A stretch of 12,937 nt of DNA from assembly GCA_023659785.1 (NCBI GenBank), contig JAGXOR010000027.1:1-12937 (forward strand). Direction: 5' to 3'. The DNA is from Methanomicrobia archaeon LH_S13. GTDB lineage: Archaea > Halobacteriota > Syntropharchaeia > Alkanophagales > Methanospirareceae. Shown here in pieces: positions 1-7,212 of this stretch. The notes under the pieces were generated by a model, which had not been told where the DNA came from, did not search any database, and saw only the letters and a list, made by a program, of their open reading frames with translations. The translations under genes were made by a program, and so were the position numbers. The stretch's first letter is position 1, and each line of letters starts with the position of its first letter.

Positions 1-30
1 TTCACGTTTTGCATCATTTGCAAGCCGCTC

Positions 31-48
31 AAAAAATTAAATACTAAA
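31..48 (+). promoter_or_regulatory. Possible archaeal promoter for the helicase gene
   Basis: An A-rich stretch runs into TTAAATACTA, which resembles an archaeal BRE/TATA box centred near position 40. A start about 25 nt downstream would fall near 65, just before the ATG cluster at 73. The match is loose and the surroundings are AT-rich, so this is a weak call. Confidence 0.3.
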
Positions 49-72
49 TGCCTGGTAAAGCATTATGGTGTT

Positions 73-2283
73 ATGATGATGAACAAAAGAGATTCATCTA
101 AAAAAGGCGAGCTATTCATTGTAGATAATAGTGATATTACCTGGAAGGTTCAAAAATACCTATCTGAATGGTGTGAACTATCAAAGAAATTCGATATCGC
201 AACGGGCTATTTTGAAATTGGTTCTTTATTGGATTTGAACGGAAAATGGCAGAATCTTGAAAAAATACGGATTCTTATGGGTGATGAAGTATCACGAAGA
301 ACGAAGCAAGCCTTTGAAGATGGATTGAGTTATATTACTGCTAAATTGGATGATAGCATTGAACAGGAGAAGGAAGAGAATGATTTTCTGGAAGGTGTTC
401 CCGCTATAGTTGAGAGTATAAGAAATAAGAGCATAGAGTGCAAGATATACCGGAAGAAGAAATTTCATGCGAAGGCATATATTACGCATTCAAAATTCGG
501 TGTTGTTGGTTCTGCGGCATTAGTAGGCTCAAGCAATTTTACACTACCCGGAATTACAGAGAACGTTGAGCTAAATGTGCAAATAAAGGACGAAATTGAA
601 ACTTTACAGGAGTGGTTTGAACGACACTGGAAAGAAGCGGAAGACGTAACGCCAGAGATACTGAAGACGGTTGAACGGCATACAAGAGAGTATAGTCCTT
701 TTGAAGTTTATACCAAAGCATTATACGAATATTTTAAAGGACACAAATTGACAGCCAGCGAATGGGAACTTAAGAAGTCAAAGGTGTATCCGATCCTTGA
801 CCAATATCAAAAGGATGGCTACCATGCACTAATGAAAATAGCATCCCGGCATAATGGGGCTTTTCTTTGCGATAGTGTCGGTCTTGGCAAGACATTTATT
901 GGGTTGATGTTAATTGAACGTCTTTTACTAAGAGAAAATAAGAGGGTCGTTCTGGTTGTCCCAAAAGCGGCAAGAAAACCTGTTTGGGAATCAAAGATTA
1001 AAAAATATGTGCCAGATATTCTAAACGGATTTTTACCTTTTAGAATAATAAATCATACAGATCTAACAAGACAGGCGGGTGGTGATGTTGATTGGCCTGA
1101 GTTCATCAATAAAATAGGTGAACAGGCTGAAGTGATAGTAATTGATGAATCTCACCATTTCAGGAATAGAACTGCGGATAGATACCGAAAATTATTTGAT
1201 ATCGCCGAAGATAAAACAATATTCCTTCTCACCGCAACACCCGTGAACAATACCCTATTCGATCTCATGCATCAGATTGAATTGTTCTCAAGAAGAGATG
1301 AAAGATATTTTAGTGAGGCTCCTTTGGGTATCCATAGTCTTCGTGCGCATTTTATTCGATTGGAGAAGGATATTAAGAAGAAGGTAAGTGGCGATGAGGA
1401 AGTTGCAGAATCAACAGTTGATTCTAAAGAGGCAAGAGATACAGTTGCAGCGGATGATAAAAAAGCGTTTAATAAGGCTAATCCTTTGTTAACATTGGCT
1501 GTGTATTACCCTCTTGCATACTATAAGGGACCTGATACTTCTATTGATCCAATGCAGAAGGGGAGGCAAAAACAAGTTGTTGGTTTGATCAGGACTTTGC
1601 TGTTGAAGCGGTTTGAAAGTTCCCGAAGAGCATTTGAATATTCCTGTGAAGATCTTTTAATGAGACTCATTGTATTTTGTAGAAAGCATGATGAAAGACG
1701 TTGCTCAGTATGGGAAAGACAGCATGAAGATATTCTCAATCATGTTAGAAAACGACTCAAAGAACGGGGGAAAATCGATGAGGAAGAGGTTGAAGAGGAT
1801 TATTTCCCGGAGGAGTTCCTTCAGAAAATCGCGGTTCTCTCAGATGAAGATTATAAAGTTGGTGAGATTGTCTCCGAGACTATGAGGGATATGAATCAGT
1901 TAGTTGTGTTTATAGATGATTTAATAGAAGTTAAGGACAATAAGGATGACAAAATAGAAAAATTAATTGCAACAATCGAGAAAAATCCAATTTTACGAGA
2001 GAACAAGGTATTAATCTTCTCTGAGTATATGGACACTGCGAAGTATGTAGCAGAAGTGTTGGAAGCGAGGGGTTTCAATGATGTAGCAGGAGTTGATAGT
2101 TCCACACCCGGAGATCGAGGTGACATTATCAACCGTTTTTCTCCGTATTATAATGATCTATCAAGTGCAGAACTCCGGGAGAACGGGGAGAAAGTAAATC
2201 TTTTCTACCACACCACCAATAAAAGTATTTGTATACTAAACATAAATAAGTTACTGGTGTATAAAGATGCAGGTCACATATAA
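73..2283 (+). CDS. PLD-like nuclease/SNF2-family helicase, C-terminally truncated
   Basis: An N-terminal phospholipase-D-like (HKD-type) nuclease domain is joined to a superfamily 2 SNF2-like helicase. The nuclease signature is at residues 131-166 (FHAKAYI, then GSSNFTLPG and a downstream Glu). Helicase motif I (DSVGLGKT) is at 267-274, motif Ia near 292-305, motif II (DESH) at 358-361, motif III (TATP) at 387-390 and motif IV (KVLIFSEYMDT) at 645-655. Similar proteins are usually around 1000 residues or more and continue with motif V (TDVLSEG-like) and the arginine-rich motif VI. Both are missing here. Family-like sequence stops near residue 710, and the last 26 residues read into the left end of the tnpB element. 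Without motifs V and VI it should not couple ATP hydrolysis to DNA movement, so it is probably a pseudogene. Full-length relatives occur in restriction and defence settings. The start is one of three adjacent ATG codons; the ribosome binding site is weak. Confidence 0.8.
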   Translation: MMMNKRDSSKKGELFIVDNSDITWKVQKYLSEWCELSKKFDIATGYFEIGSLLDLNGKWQNLEKIRILMGDEVSRRTKQAFEDGLSYITAKLDDSIEQEKEENDFLEGVPAIVESIRNKSIECKIYRKKKFHAKAYITHSKFGVVGSAALVGSSNFTLPGITENVELNVQIKDEIETLQEWFERHWKEAEDVTPEILKTVERHTREYSPFEVYTKALYEYFKGHKLTASEWELKKSKVYPILDQYQKDGYHALMKIASRHNGAFLCDSVGLGKTFIGLMLIERLLLRENKRVVLVVPKAARKPVWESKIKKYVPDILNGFLPFRIINHTDLTRQAGGDVDWPEFINKIGEQAEVIVIDESHHFRNRTADRYRKLFDIAEDKTIFLLTATPVNNTLFDLMHQIELFSRRDERYFSEAPLGIHSLRAHFIRLEKDIKKKVSGDEEVAESTVDSKEARDTVAADDKKAFNKANPLLTLAVYYPLAYYKGPDTSIDPMQKGRQKQVVGLIRTLLLKRFESSRRAFEYSCEDLLMRLIVFCRKHDERRCSVWERQHEDILNHVRKRLKERGKIDEEEVEEDYFPEEFLQKIAVLSDEDYKVGEIVSETMRDMNQLVVFIDDLIEVKDNKDDKIEKLIATIEKNPILRENKVLIFSEYMDTAKYVAEVLEARGFNDVAGVDSSTPGDRGDIINRFSPYYNDLSSAELRENGEKVNLFYHTTNKSICILNINKLLVYKDAGHI
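2214..2259 (+). promoter_or_regulatory. Left-end hairpin and tnpB promoter
   Basis: Nine-base arms with one mismatch (2214-2222 and 2251-2259) flank an AT-rich interior containing AAAAGTATTTGTATACTAAA, a plausible BRE/TATA box. The interior would drive transcription starting close to the tnpB start codon at 2267. Subterminal hairpins of this kind are the recognition sites of TnpA in the IS200/IS605 family. Confidence 0.4.
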
Positions 2284-2776
2284 GTTTCGGCTGTATCCGA
2301 AGAAGGAAGACGAAAAGAAGTTGTTATCGGTGTTAGAGATATGCAGGTTGCTCTACAACTCCTTCTTAGCTATCTGGAATGACAGTGAAAAGATATCTCC
2401 CCGGTATAAGTTACAGGCGATGCTACCGAAGATGAAAGAAGAGAAGGAAGGGTTGAAGAAGAGAGGGAGAAAAGTCGGTAAGCTGCGCTATAAGAAATAC
2501 GGGCAGTTCAAAAGCTTCATCCTGAATCAATCGGATTTGAACATAAGTGGGATAGTGAAGAATCATAGCTTAGCGCAGTCAATACTGGATGCTTCGTGGA
2601 GTAAGTTCTTTGGTAGGGATTATAACGCCTCGCTGAATATATTGGAGCGAGGTATGGCGGGGCAGGGATTGCCCTTTGTGCCTTCTGAGGTGGAACCGCT
2701 ACGGAAGTTGATACCAATTTCCGCAAGTTCTATCGTTGAAGTAGGAAGCCCCTTGCCTTGCGATAGCTGGGGGTAG
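2267..2776 (+). CDS. tnpB: TnpB (OrfB) RNA-guided nuclease, internally deleted
   Basis: TnpB proteins are RuvC-type, omegaRNA-guided DNA nucleases of about 370-410 residues; this one has 169. The N-terminus (VTYKFRLYPKKEDEKKLL, then CRLLYNSFL) is typical. Residues 61-88 (GRKVGKLRYKKYGQFKSF, NQS) match a stretch that normally lies further on. Residues 89-115 (DLNISGIVKNH, then SILDASWSKFF) match the region around the second RuvC acidic residue. Residues 116-124 (GRDYNASLN) match the last RuvC motif, and 129-160 the usual tail (GQGLPFVPSEVEP, ISASSIVE). Thus segments are missing at about residues 60, 88 and 115, removing the first RuvC motif, the second acidic residue and the CxxC zinc finger, yet the frame is open throughout. 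It is very unlikely to cut DNA. It overlaps the end of the truncated helicase frame by 17 bp. It may be decaying, or kept as a small RNA- or DNA-binding protein. Confidence 0.75.
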   Translation: MQVTYKFRLYPKKEDEKKLLSVLEICRLLYNSFLAIWNDSEKISPRYKLQAMLPKMKEEKEGLKKRGRKVGKLRYKKYGQFKSFILNQSDLNISGIVKNHSLAQSILDASWSKFFGRDYNASLNILERGMAGQGLPFVPSEVEPLRKLIPISASSIVEVGSPLPCDSWG

Positions 2777-2781
2777 TTCAC
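2690..2781 (+). ncRNA. Candidate omegaRNA scaffold at the right end of tnpB
   Basis: In IS200/IS605 elements the 3' end of tnpB and the right end encode the guide RNA scaffold. Here two stems can be drawn: CGGAA at 2702-2706 with TTCCG at 2719-2723, and GCCCC (2748-2752) with the G-run at 2769-2773, ending in TAGTTCAC. A guide, if made, would be read from about 2782 onwards, the 5' part of the RPA-associated gene. Placement follows family knowledge; transcription is inferred. Confidence 0.4.
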
Positions 2782-2791
2782 TTTCACTCTC

Positions 2792-3595
2792 ATGCAAGAA
2801 CAAAGACAAAACATGGAGTCCACTCCCGACCCTGCTCCAGCCCCCCCTCCTACTTGTAGAGTATTTTTTGAAGAGTTATTGAAAAGCGACTTTTTCGTAA
2901 AAGAAAACGGAGAAACTTTTCTCGTTACTCCCACGTGTGCGAGATGCAACCGGCTCTTTGGTGTCGGAGAAGTAAAAGAAGTAGAGAAAAGAGGGAACAT
3001 AACGAAGATAAAAATAAGCGACTCTACGGCTACTCTTAATATTTACACAGATAAAGTTTTCGGCTTGGGTAAATTCCTGGCTTTTGTTGGTAACCTGCAT
3101 ATGCGTGTGGCGCGTGAAGGTGGAGTGAAAAGCAAAGATAATGTTCTTATATTGGTTGAAGAAGCGGGAACGGTGGAGGAAAACGTAAGAAATAATTGGA
3201 TAATAAATACTGCAAGGAGGAGTCTGGAGCGGATAGAACTGCTTCGAAACCTTTTTTTAGAAAAGAAAGCTTTACCAAAGAAAGAATGGATGAAGGAAGC
3301 AGTGGAGCACTATGCGATTGACGATGATAAACTGGATTTCTGGGGATGCGTAGCACTAAACGCGGTAACAGGCGTGTGGCAGAATTACAGTAAAACGACG
3401 AAGGAGATGGTTTTGGAGGTATTAGAAGAATCGAAGAAGAGAAGTATGAAACGTGTAAACTTAATGGAGGAGTTGAAGAAGAAGGGGTTGATGGAAGAAT
3501 GGGTGGAGGAAGTAATTGACGAGCTTGTCGCTGAGGGGAGATGCTATGAGCCTGAGGTTGGGGTGGTAAAGGTGGTGGAAGATGGAAACATTTGA
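2792..3595 (+). CDS. RPA-associated OB-fold protein (COG3390-like)
   Basis: This 267-residue protein resembles the archaeal RPA-associated family, whose members bind with RPA to single-stranded DNA in replication and repair. An OB fold spans about residues 45-125. CNRLFGVGEVKEVE (52-65) and ISDSTATLNIY (75-85) match the family pattern of an NRLF-VG strand and a D-x-T turn. A helical linker follows, then a likely winged helix at about 205-262, as in RPA32-type C-termini. Cys49 and Cys52 form a CxxC that could be a partial metal site. Residues 1-20 are low-complexity, Pro-rich and not conserved; Met8 (position 2813) is an alternative start. Family members are often co-transcribed with a large RPA subunit. 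None is present upstream, where the tnpB element ends about 10 bp away. Its 3' end overlaps egsA by 14 bp. Confidence 0.7.
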   Translation: MQEQRQNMESTPDPAPAPPPTCRVFFEELLKSDFFVKENGETFLVTPTCARCNRLFGVGEVKEVEKRGNITKIKISDSTATLNIYTDKVFGLGKFLAFVGNLHMRVAREGGVKSKDNVLILVEEAGTVEENVRNNWIINTARRSLERIELLRNLFLEKKALPKKEWMKEAVEHYAIDDDKLDFWGCVALNAVTGVWQNYSKTTKEMVLEVLEESKKRSMKRVNLMEELKKKGLMEEWVEEVIDELVAEGRCYEPEVGVVKVVEDGNI

Positions 3596-4655
3596 AAAAG
3601 TAAAATGGATGCAGCTACCACGAGATGTTTTGATTGGGCATGGCGTCATAGAGGAAATCAGCAAGGTGTGCAAGCACCTGGGAGTGGGAAAGAGGGCTCT
3701 TGTCGTTACAGGGGTGCATCATACAAGAAAGATAGCAGGGGAGCAGGTGCTTGAACTTTTGTCTGAAGCGGGATACGAAGTCAACCTGGTAGAAGTGCGT
3801 TCTATAAGCAGGGAAAGCATAGAGCAAGTGAAAGATGTATCGAAAAGAAACAAAACGAAGTTCATGCTCGGTGTAGGTGGCGGCAGTATCATTGATACGA
3901 CGAAGATAGTCTCTTTTGAACTCGGCATTCCTTTTATTTCTGTACCTACCATTGCTTCTCACGATGGTATTGTGTCGCCAAGAGCATCTCTAAAAGATAA
4001 GGACAGAGGCAGTCCTGTTTCTATCCATACACATGCACCACTCGCTGTTGTCGCAGACACGGAGATAATGTCCGCAGCTCCTTACAGGTTTACGGTTGCT
4101 GGTTGTGGTGATATTATTGCTAACTACTCTGCGGTGCGTGATTGGCAACTTGCACAGAAGATGCGAAATGCAGAGTTTAGTGATTATGCCGCTGCTCTTT
4201 CTAAGATGACTGCAAACATGATAATGGAGAACGCCAAGGAAATAAAGAAAAAGGATGAACAATCCGCATGGACGGTGGTAAAAGCGTTAGTATCCAGCGG
4301 TGTTGCAATAAGCATTGCGGGTTCCTCCACTCCTGCTTCTGGTTCTGAACATAAATTCAGCCATGCTCTGGATATGGTAGCGGAAAAACCCGCTTTGCAC
4401 GGTGAGCAATGCGGTGTCGGAACCATAATGATGACGCATTTATATGGAGAGAACTGGCAGCGAATCCGAGAAGTGCTGAAAGAGATAGGCGCTCCGACAA
4501 CCGCAAAGGATTTGGACATAAAAGACGGATATATAATAGAAGCGTTAACCTCGGCTCACAAGATAAATCCAGATAGATATACAATATTGGGCGATTCCGG
4601 ACTCACTTATGAAGCAGCAGAACGGCTCGCAGTGGTTACTAAGGTAATAGAATAA
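3582..4655 (+). CDS. egsA: sn-glycerol-1-phosphate dehydrogenase
   Basis: EgsA reduces dihydroxyacetone phosphate to sn-glycerol-1-phosphate with NAD(P)H, setting the archaeal stereochemistry of membrane lipids. The 357-residue length is normal. The nucleotide-binding GVGGGSIID is at residues 97-105, the family signature SVPTIASHDGIVSPR at 120-134, and the metal ligands expected for this iron/zinc alcohol-dehydrogenase-like fold are Asp177 (GCGD), His257 (GSEH) and His273 (LHGEQ). All catalytic positions look intact. The start ATG follows GGTGGTGG, a good archaeal ribosome binding site that lies inside the preceding gene, and the two genes overlap by 14 bp, so translational coupling is likely. 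The soluble enzyme acts in the cytoplasm. It is a strong marker that the DNA is archaeal. Confidence 0.95.
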   Translation: METFEKVKWMQLPRDVLIGHGVIEEISKVCKHLGVGKRALVVTGVHHTRKIAGEQVLELLSEAGYEVNLVEVRSISRESIEQVKDVSKRNKTKFMLGVGGGSIIDTTKIVSFELGIPFISVPTIASHDGIVSPRASLKDKDRGSPVSIHTHAPLAVVADTEIMSAAPYRFTVAGCGDIIANYSAVRDWQLAQKMRNAEFSDYAAALSKMTANMIMENAKEIKKKDEQSAWTVVKALVSSGVAISIAGSSTPASGSEHKFSHALDMVAEKPALHGEQCGVGTIMMTHLYGENWQRIREVLKEIGAPTTAKDLDIKDGYIIEALTSAHKINPDRYTILGDSGLTYEAAERLAVVTKVIE

Positions 4656-4685
4656 TAACATTTATGAATGAAGGAGATTAATTAA

Positions 4686-4769
4686 TGCGGGGGGCGTGAT
4701 TTGAACACGCGGACTCCTGCGAGACAGGGTCCTAAGCCCTGCGCCTTTTCCTAACTCAGCAACCCCCGC
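4686..4769 (-). tRNA. tRNA-Leu (anticodon UAG)
   Basis: Read on the minus strand, 84 nt fold into a class II tRNA. The acceptor arms are GCGGGGG and CCCCCGC with discriminator A at 4686. The anticodon stem is CAGGG/CCCUG with loop CUUAGGA, giving anticodon UAG (plus-strand 4732-4734). There is a long variable arm (CUC-GCAG-GAG) and a T arm GCGUG-UUCAAAU-CACGC. UAG plus the long arm identifies leucine. CCA is not encoded and no intron is seen. It lies 19 bp after the sppA stop on the same strand with no convincing promoter of its own, so it may be processed from the mptD-sppA transcript. Confidence 0.96.
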
Positions 4770-4788
4770 TTAAACACAAGAAAGCTTT

Positions 4789-5532
4789 TCACCTCATCAT
4801 CTCTTCCATCAACCTTCTCAAAACCCCTTTCCGCTTCCTCTCGCCGTAATTTATTATCCTTTCCTTTTTTATCCCGCTTTGCTCCTTCGCTATCCTTATT
4901 GCCAGTTCCTTCCCGCCAAGATGGTCTATTAAACCCATCTCTTTTCCTTCTCGTCCTAAATACACCTTTCCGGTGGATAAATCCTTTACTTTCGCATTAG
5001 CCAATTTCCTGTTCTTCGCTACCGCATTCAAAAAACTATCCTGAATCTGAGCCAATTCCTTCTTCATCAACTCGCGTTCTTTTTTCGTCGGTTTCTCATA
5101 CGGCAGTCCCAAACCCTTATAGGTGCCTGTTTTTAGCGTCTCCACGTCTATACCAAACTTCTTCATTAACTCACCGATGTCTGGTCTTATGCTCATAGCC
5201 CCTATACTGCCCACTGTACTAAGTCCATCAGCTACAATTTCATCGCACGCACTTGCAATCCAGTAAGCGCCTGAAGCCGCATGTTCTCTTACCCATGCTA
5301 TTGCAGGCTTCTCCATATTTTCTATCCTATTTGCTATCTCCTTTGATGCAAAAGGAGTTCCTCCGGGAGAATTTATCTCAAAAATCACCGCTTTTATCTT
5401 CCGCTTCTTCTCCACTGCCTCAATATCTCTTATTACCTCAGTAGATGCAGCCATGAGCCCGAAAAGCGGTTCCTCGGATGTAATCATCCCTTTTATTGGT
5501 ATTATCACAATTGCCCCTTTTTCTTTCATCAT
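4789..5532 (-). CDS. sppA: Signal peptide peptidase SppA-type serine protease (S49)
   Basis: This is a 247-residue member of peptidase family S49, which degrades leftover signal peptides or membrane protein fragments with a Ser/Lys dyad. The nucleophile is probably Ser88 in AASGAYWIASA and the general base Lys139 in TGTYKG; both agree with the short Bacillus/archaeal-type enzymes. NSPGG (54-58) and STVGSIGA (105-112) are further family signatures. Unlike most relatives there is no N-terminal membrane anchor: the protein opens directly with the first strand (GAIVIIPIKG), so it appears soluble unless the start is misplaced. Its ATG overlaps the stop of mptD (ATGA), implying coupled translation. 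The very C-terminus is basic (ERKRKGVLRR), which might help it sit at the membrane surface. Confidence 0.88.
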   Translation of the reverse strand: MMKEKGAIVIIPIKGMITSEEPLFGLMAASTEVIRDIEAVEKKRKIKAVIFEINSPGGTPFASKEIANRIENMEKPAIAWVREHAASGAYWIASACDEIVADGLSTVGSIGAMSIRPDIGELMKKFGIDVETLKTGTYKGLGLPYEKPTKKERELMKKELAQIQDSFLNAVAKNRKLANAKVKDLSTGKVYLGREGKEMGLIDHLGGKELAIRIAKEQSGIKKERIINYGERKRKGVLRRLMEEMMR

Positions 5533-5891
5533 TTTACTTTTTCAACGCGCATCAAAGGATAATCCATCTCCTCTTCGTATTTCACTCTCGCATGCACTTC
5601 CACCGCTTCATATCTGACCACGACTTTCACGTCCAGCATTTCATTACTTAACTCACAATACTGGAATTTTTTCTTATTCTCACTCTTTCTTACCTTTTCC
5701 CTGTCTATTTTCACCAACACGCGCCTTACCCAAGGCTGAAGTGATACACTCCGCTCGATTGTCTTCTCCAAGTCCTCTACTGTTTCCGCGCTCACGGGTG
5801 TGCCTATAAACTGATGGTATAGAGCACCTAATTTAATGCCGGCTTCAAATAATGCTTTGTCTCTATTTGATATTTTCTCTTTTTCTGCCAC
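5529..5891 (-). CDS. mptD: Archaeal dihydroneopterin aldolase MptD
   Basis: MptD splits 7,8-dihydroneopterin to 6-hydroxymethyl-dihydropterin and glycolaldehyde in tetrahydromethanopterin (and archaeal folate) synthesis. The conserved N-terminal block DKALFEAGIKLGALYHQF (residues 11-28) and the GTPVS that follows mark the family; His26 is the likely catalytic-site histidine. I place the start at a GTG (plus-strand 5889-5891), preceded by GAGGAGAG, giving 120 residues, the usual family size. A longer reading back to 6050 would overlap the divergent thiolase and add a non-conserved N-terminus, so it is rejected. A TATA-like AATATAAACT near 5945-5955 would start transcription about 30 nt ahead of the GTG. 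It shares a stop/start overlap with sppA. Together with mfnA it indicates a C1-carrier-based metabolism. Confidence 0.85.
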   Translation of the reverse strand: MAEKEKISNRDKALFEAGIKLGALYHQFIGTPVSAETVEDLEKTIERSVSLQPWVRRVLVKIDREKVRKSENKKKFQYCELSNEMLDVKVVVRYEAVEVHARVKYEEEMDYPLMRVEKVK

Positions 5892-5924
5892 TTCTCTCTC
5901 CTCAGTTGTAATGTTTGTTTTTTG

Positions 5925-5961
5925 TACACGATATTTAACCTTTAGTTTATATTGGTGATAA
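5925..5961. promoter_or_regulatory. Shared divergent promoter, mptD / thiolase
   Basis: Only 70 bp separate the two divergent genes. For the minus strand, AATATAAACTAAAGG (about 5942-5955) fits a TATA box for mptD. For the plus strand, GATATTTAACC (about 5930-5940) is placed about 25 nt before the thiolase GTG at 5962, which suggests a leaderless or nearly leaderless mRNA. The two boxes overlap or abut, so transcription of the two units may compete. Confidence 0.35.
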
Positions 5962-7212
5962 GTGGAGGATATGAAAAGTATAAAGAGGCTCAAACCGCTC
6001 GCAGCGGTTGTTGGTGCAGGTCGGACTAAATTTGGTGAACTTTGGTACAAGAACCCTGAGGAGCTGCTGACCGAAGCGGGACTAAAGGCAGTGGAATCGG
6101 TTGAATATGGGCTGATGCGTAAAGACCTCCAGGCATGTTACTTCGGCAGTTTTCTCTATCAAGTCACCAACAAGCTTGCGCTCGTGCCTGGGTATATGGC
6201 ACGAGAACTGGGCATGAATATTCCTATGAGCAACACGGAGGCAGCTTGCGGCTCTGGGGGTTCAGCACTCTACAACGCATGCCTCGGCATCAGATCCGGG
6301 GAATACGATGTTGCCCTGGTGGGTGGATTTGAGAAGATGACAGACAGGTCAGAGAAAATCATTGACGACCTCATGTTTGCGGGCGACCTGCACGAGTTCG
6401 GCGCTGGCTATACCTTTGCGGGTCTATACGCATCTATGATGGCAAGGTACATCCACGACTACGGAGATGGCAGTGACGGCAAATGCAGAGAAGCCCTTGC
6501 CCTCATCACTTGTAAGAACCATCTTCATGCCATGGGGAACGAGTACGCCCAGTTCAGAAGAGAATTTTCGGTGGATGACGTACTTAATTCGCCTTTAGTC
6601 GCTGACCCTATTCGAATGCTGCACTGCTCACCGGTTTCTGATGGTGCGGTGGCACTTGTGGTAGTCAGTCCGGAAGTGGCGAAAAAGTATACGGACACGC
6701 CTATCTACATAGTTGGTAGCCAACAGGCAACGGATGACGTCTCCATTTGTAGTCGCGAGAGCCTCACGGGGATTAAGGCTACAAGATTGGCAATGGAGAA
6801 GGTTTTGAAAGAAACGGGCATGACAATTGGCGATATTCAGGTCGCTGAGGCCCACGACTGTTTCACCATAGAGGAAATTTTCTTCTTAGAGGATTCGGGA
6901 TTCTGCAAAGAGGGAGAAGGCTGGAAGATTGTTTACGACAGCTACGAGTCCTTCAACGGTTCGAAGCACATCCCATACGTGAATGGGAACAGAGAACTGG
7001 TGGTCAATGCCGGAGGTGGTTTGAAAGCTGACGGGCATCCAGTAGGTGCAACAGGTGTTAGACAGGTCTATGAGTGTTTCAAACAACTGAGAGGCGAGGC
7101 AGGAGGGAATCAAGTTGATACTGAGCCTAATGTGGCTTTGTGCCATAACATAGGAGGAACTGGTGGAATCGCTACGGTACATATTTTGATGAGGGATTTA
7201 TCTAAATCCTAA
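5962..7212 (+). CDS. Acetyl-CoA C-acetyltransferase (archaeal thiolase)
   Basis: This archaeal thiolase condenses two acetyl-CoA to acetoacetyl-CoA, the first step of the mevalonate route to isoprenoids. The 416-residue protein has the nucleophilic Cys96 in NTEAACGSGG, His298 in AEAHDCF, His359 in ADGHPVGATG and the C-terminal CHNIGGTGG (Cys394), so the active site looks complete. In archaea this enzyme forms a complex with HMG-CoA synthase through a DUF35 protein, which channels acetoacetyl-CoA; here the DUF35 domain is fused to the HMG-CoA synthase 557 bp downstream. The start may be GTG at 5962, which sits right after GGTGAT, or ATG at 5971, right after GGAGG; spacing suits neither perfectly. 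A role in another thiolase-dependent pathway cannot be excluded, but the neighbouring gene supports the mevalonate role. Confidence 0.88.
   Translation: MEDMKSIKRLKPLAAVVGAGRTKFGELWYKNPEELLTEAGLKAVESVEYGLMRKDLQACYFGSFLYQVTNKLALVPGYMARELGMNIPMSNTEAACGSGGSALYNACLGIRSGEYDVALVGGFEKMTDRSEKIIDDLMFAGDLHEFGAGYTFAGLYASMMARYIHDYGDGSDGKCREALALITCKNHLHAMGNEYAQFRREFSVDDVLNSPLVADPIRMLHCSPVSDGAVALVVVSPEVAKKYTDTPIYIVGSQQATDDVSICSRESLTGIKATRLAMEKVLKETGMTIGDIQVAEAHDCFTIEEIFFLEDSGFCKEGEGWKIVYDSYESFNGSKHIPYVNGNRELVVNAGGGLKADGHPVGATGVRQVYECFKQLRGEAGGNQVDTEPNVALCHNIGGTGGIATVHILMRDLSKS

Larger units (their letters stand above)
2205..2781 (+). mobile_element. Degenerate IS200/IS605-family (IS1341-like) tnpB element
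   Basis: A compact element without tnpA carries a shrunken tnpB. On the left, an imperfect hairpin (CACCAATAA at 2214-2222 against TTACTGGTG at 2251-2259, one mismatch) encloses a TATA-like stretch. On the right, the sequence ends in a hairpin with GCCCC near 2748-2752 and GGGGG near 2769-2773, followed by TAGTTCAC, a layout familiar from right ends of archaeal elements of this family. It begins where the helicase reading frame loses similarity. The exact borders are inferred; I see no target duplication, as expected for this family. Mobility would need a TnpA supplied elsewhere. Confidence 0.6.

Noticed and set aside
1..5. TTCAC at the window start as a second tnpB-type insertion site
   Set aside because: Five bases match the bases after the right-end hairpin of the tnpB element, but no hairpin or element sequence accompanies them.
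2620..3000. A 126-codon minus-strand frame across the tnpB right end and RPA-associated gene
   Set aside because: Low-complexity, Ser/Thr/Gly-rich and overlapping two recognisable plus-strand features; no family match seen.
5892..6050. Longer N-terminus for the MptD gene, starting at 6050 on the minus strand
   Set aside because: It would overlap the divergent thiolase by about 90 bp, adds residues not found in the family, and a GTG with a good ribosome binding site at 5891 gives the normal 120-residue protein.
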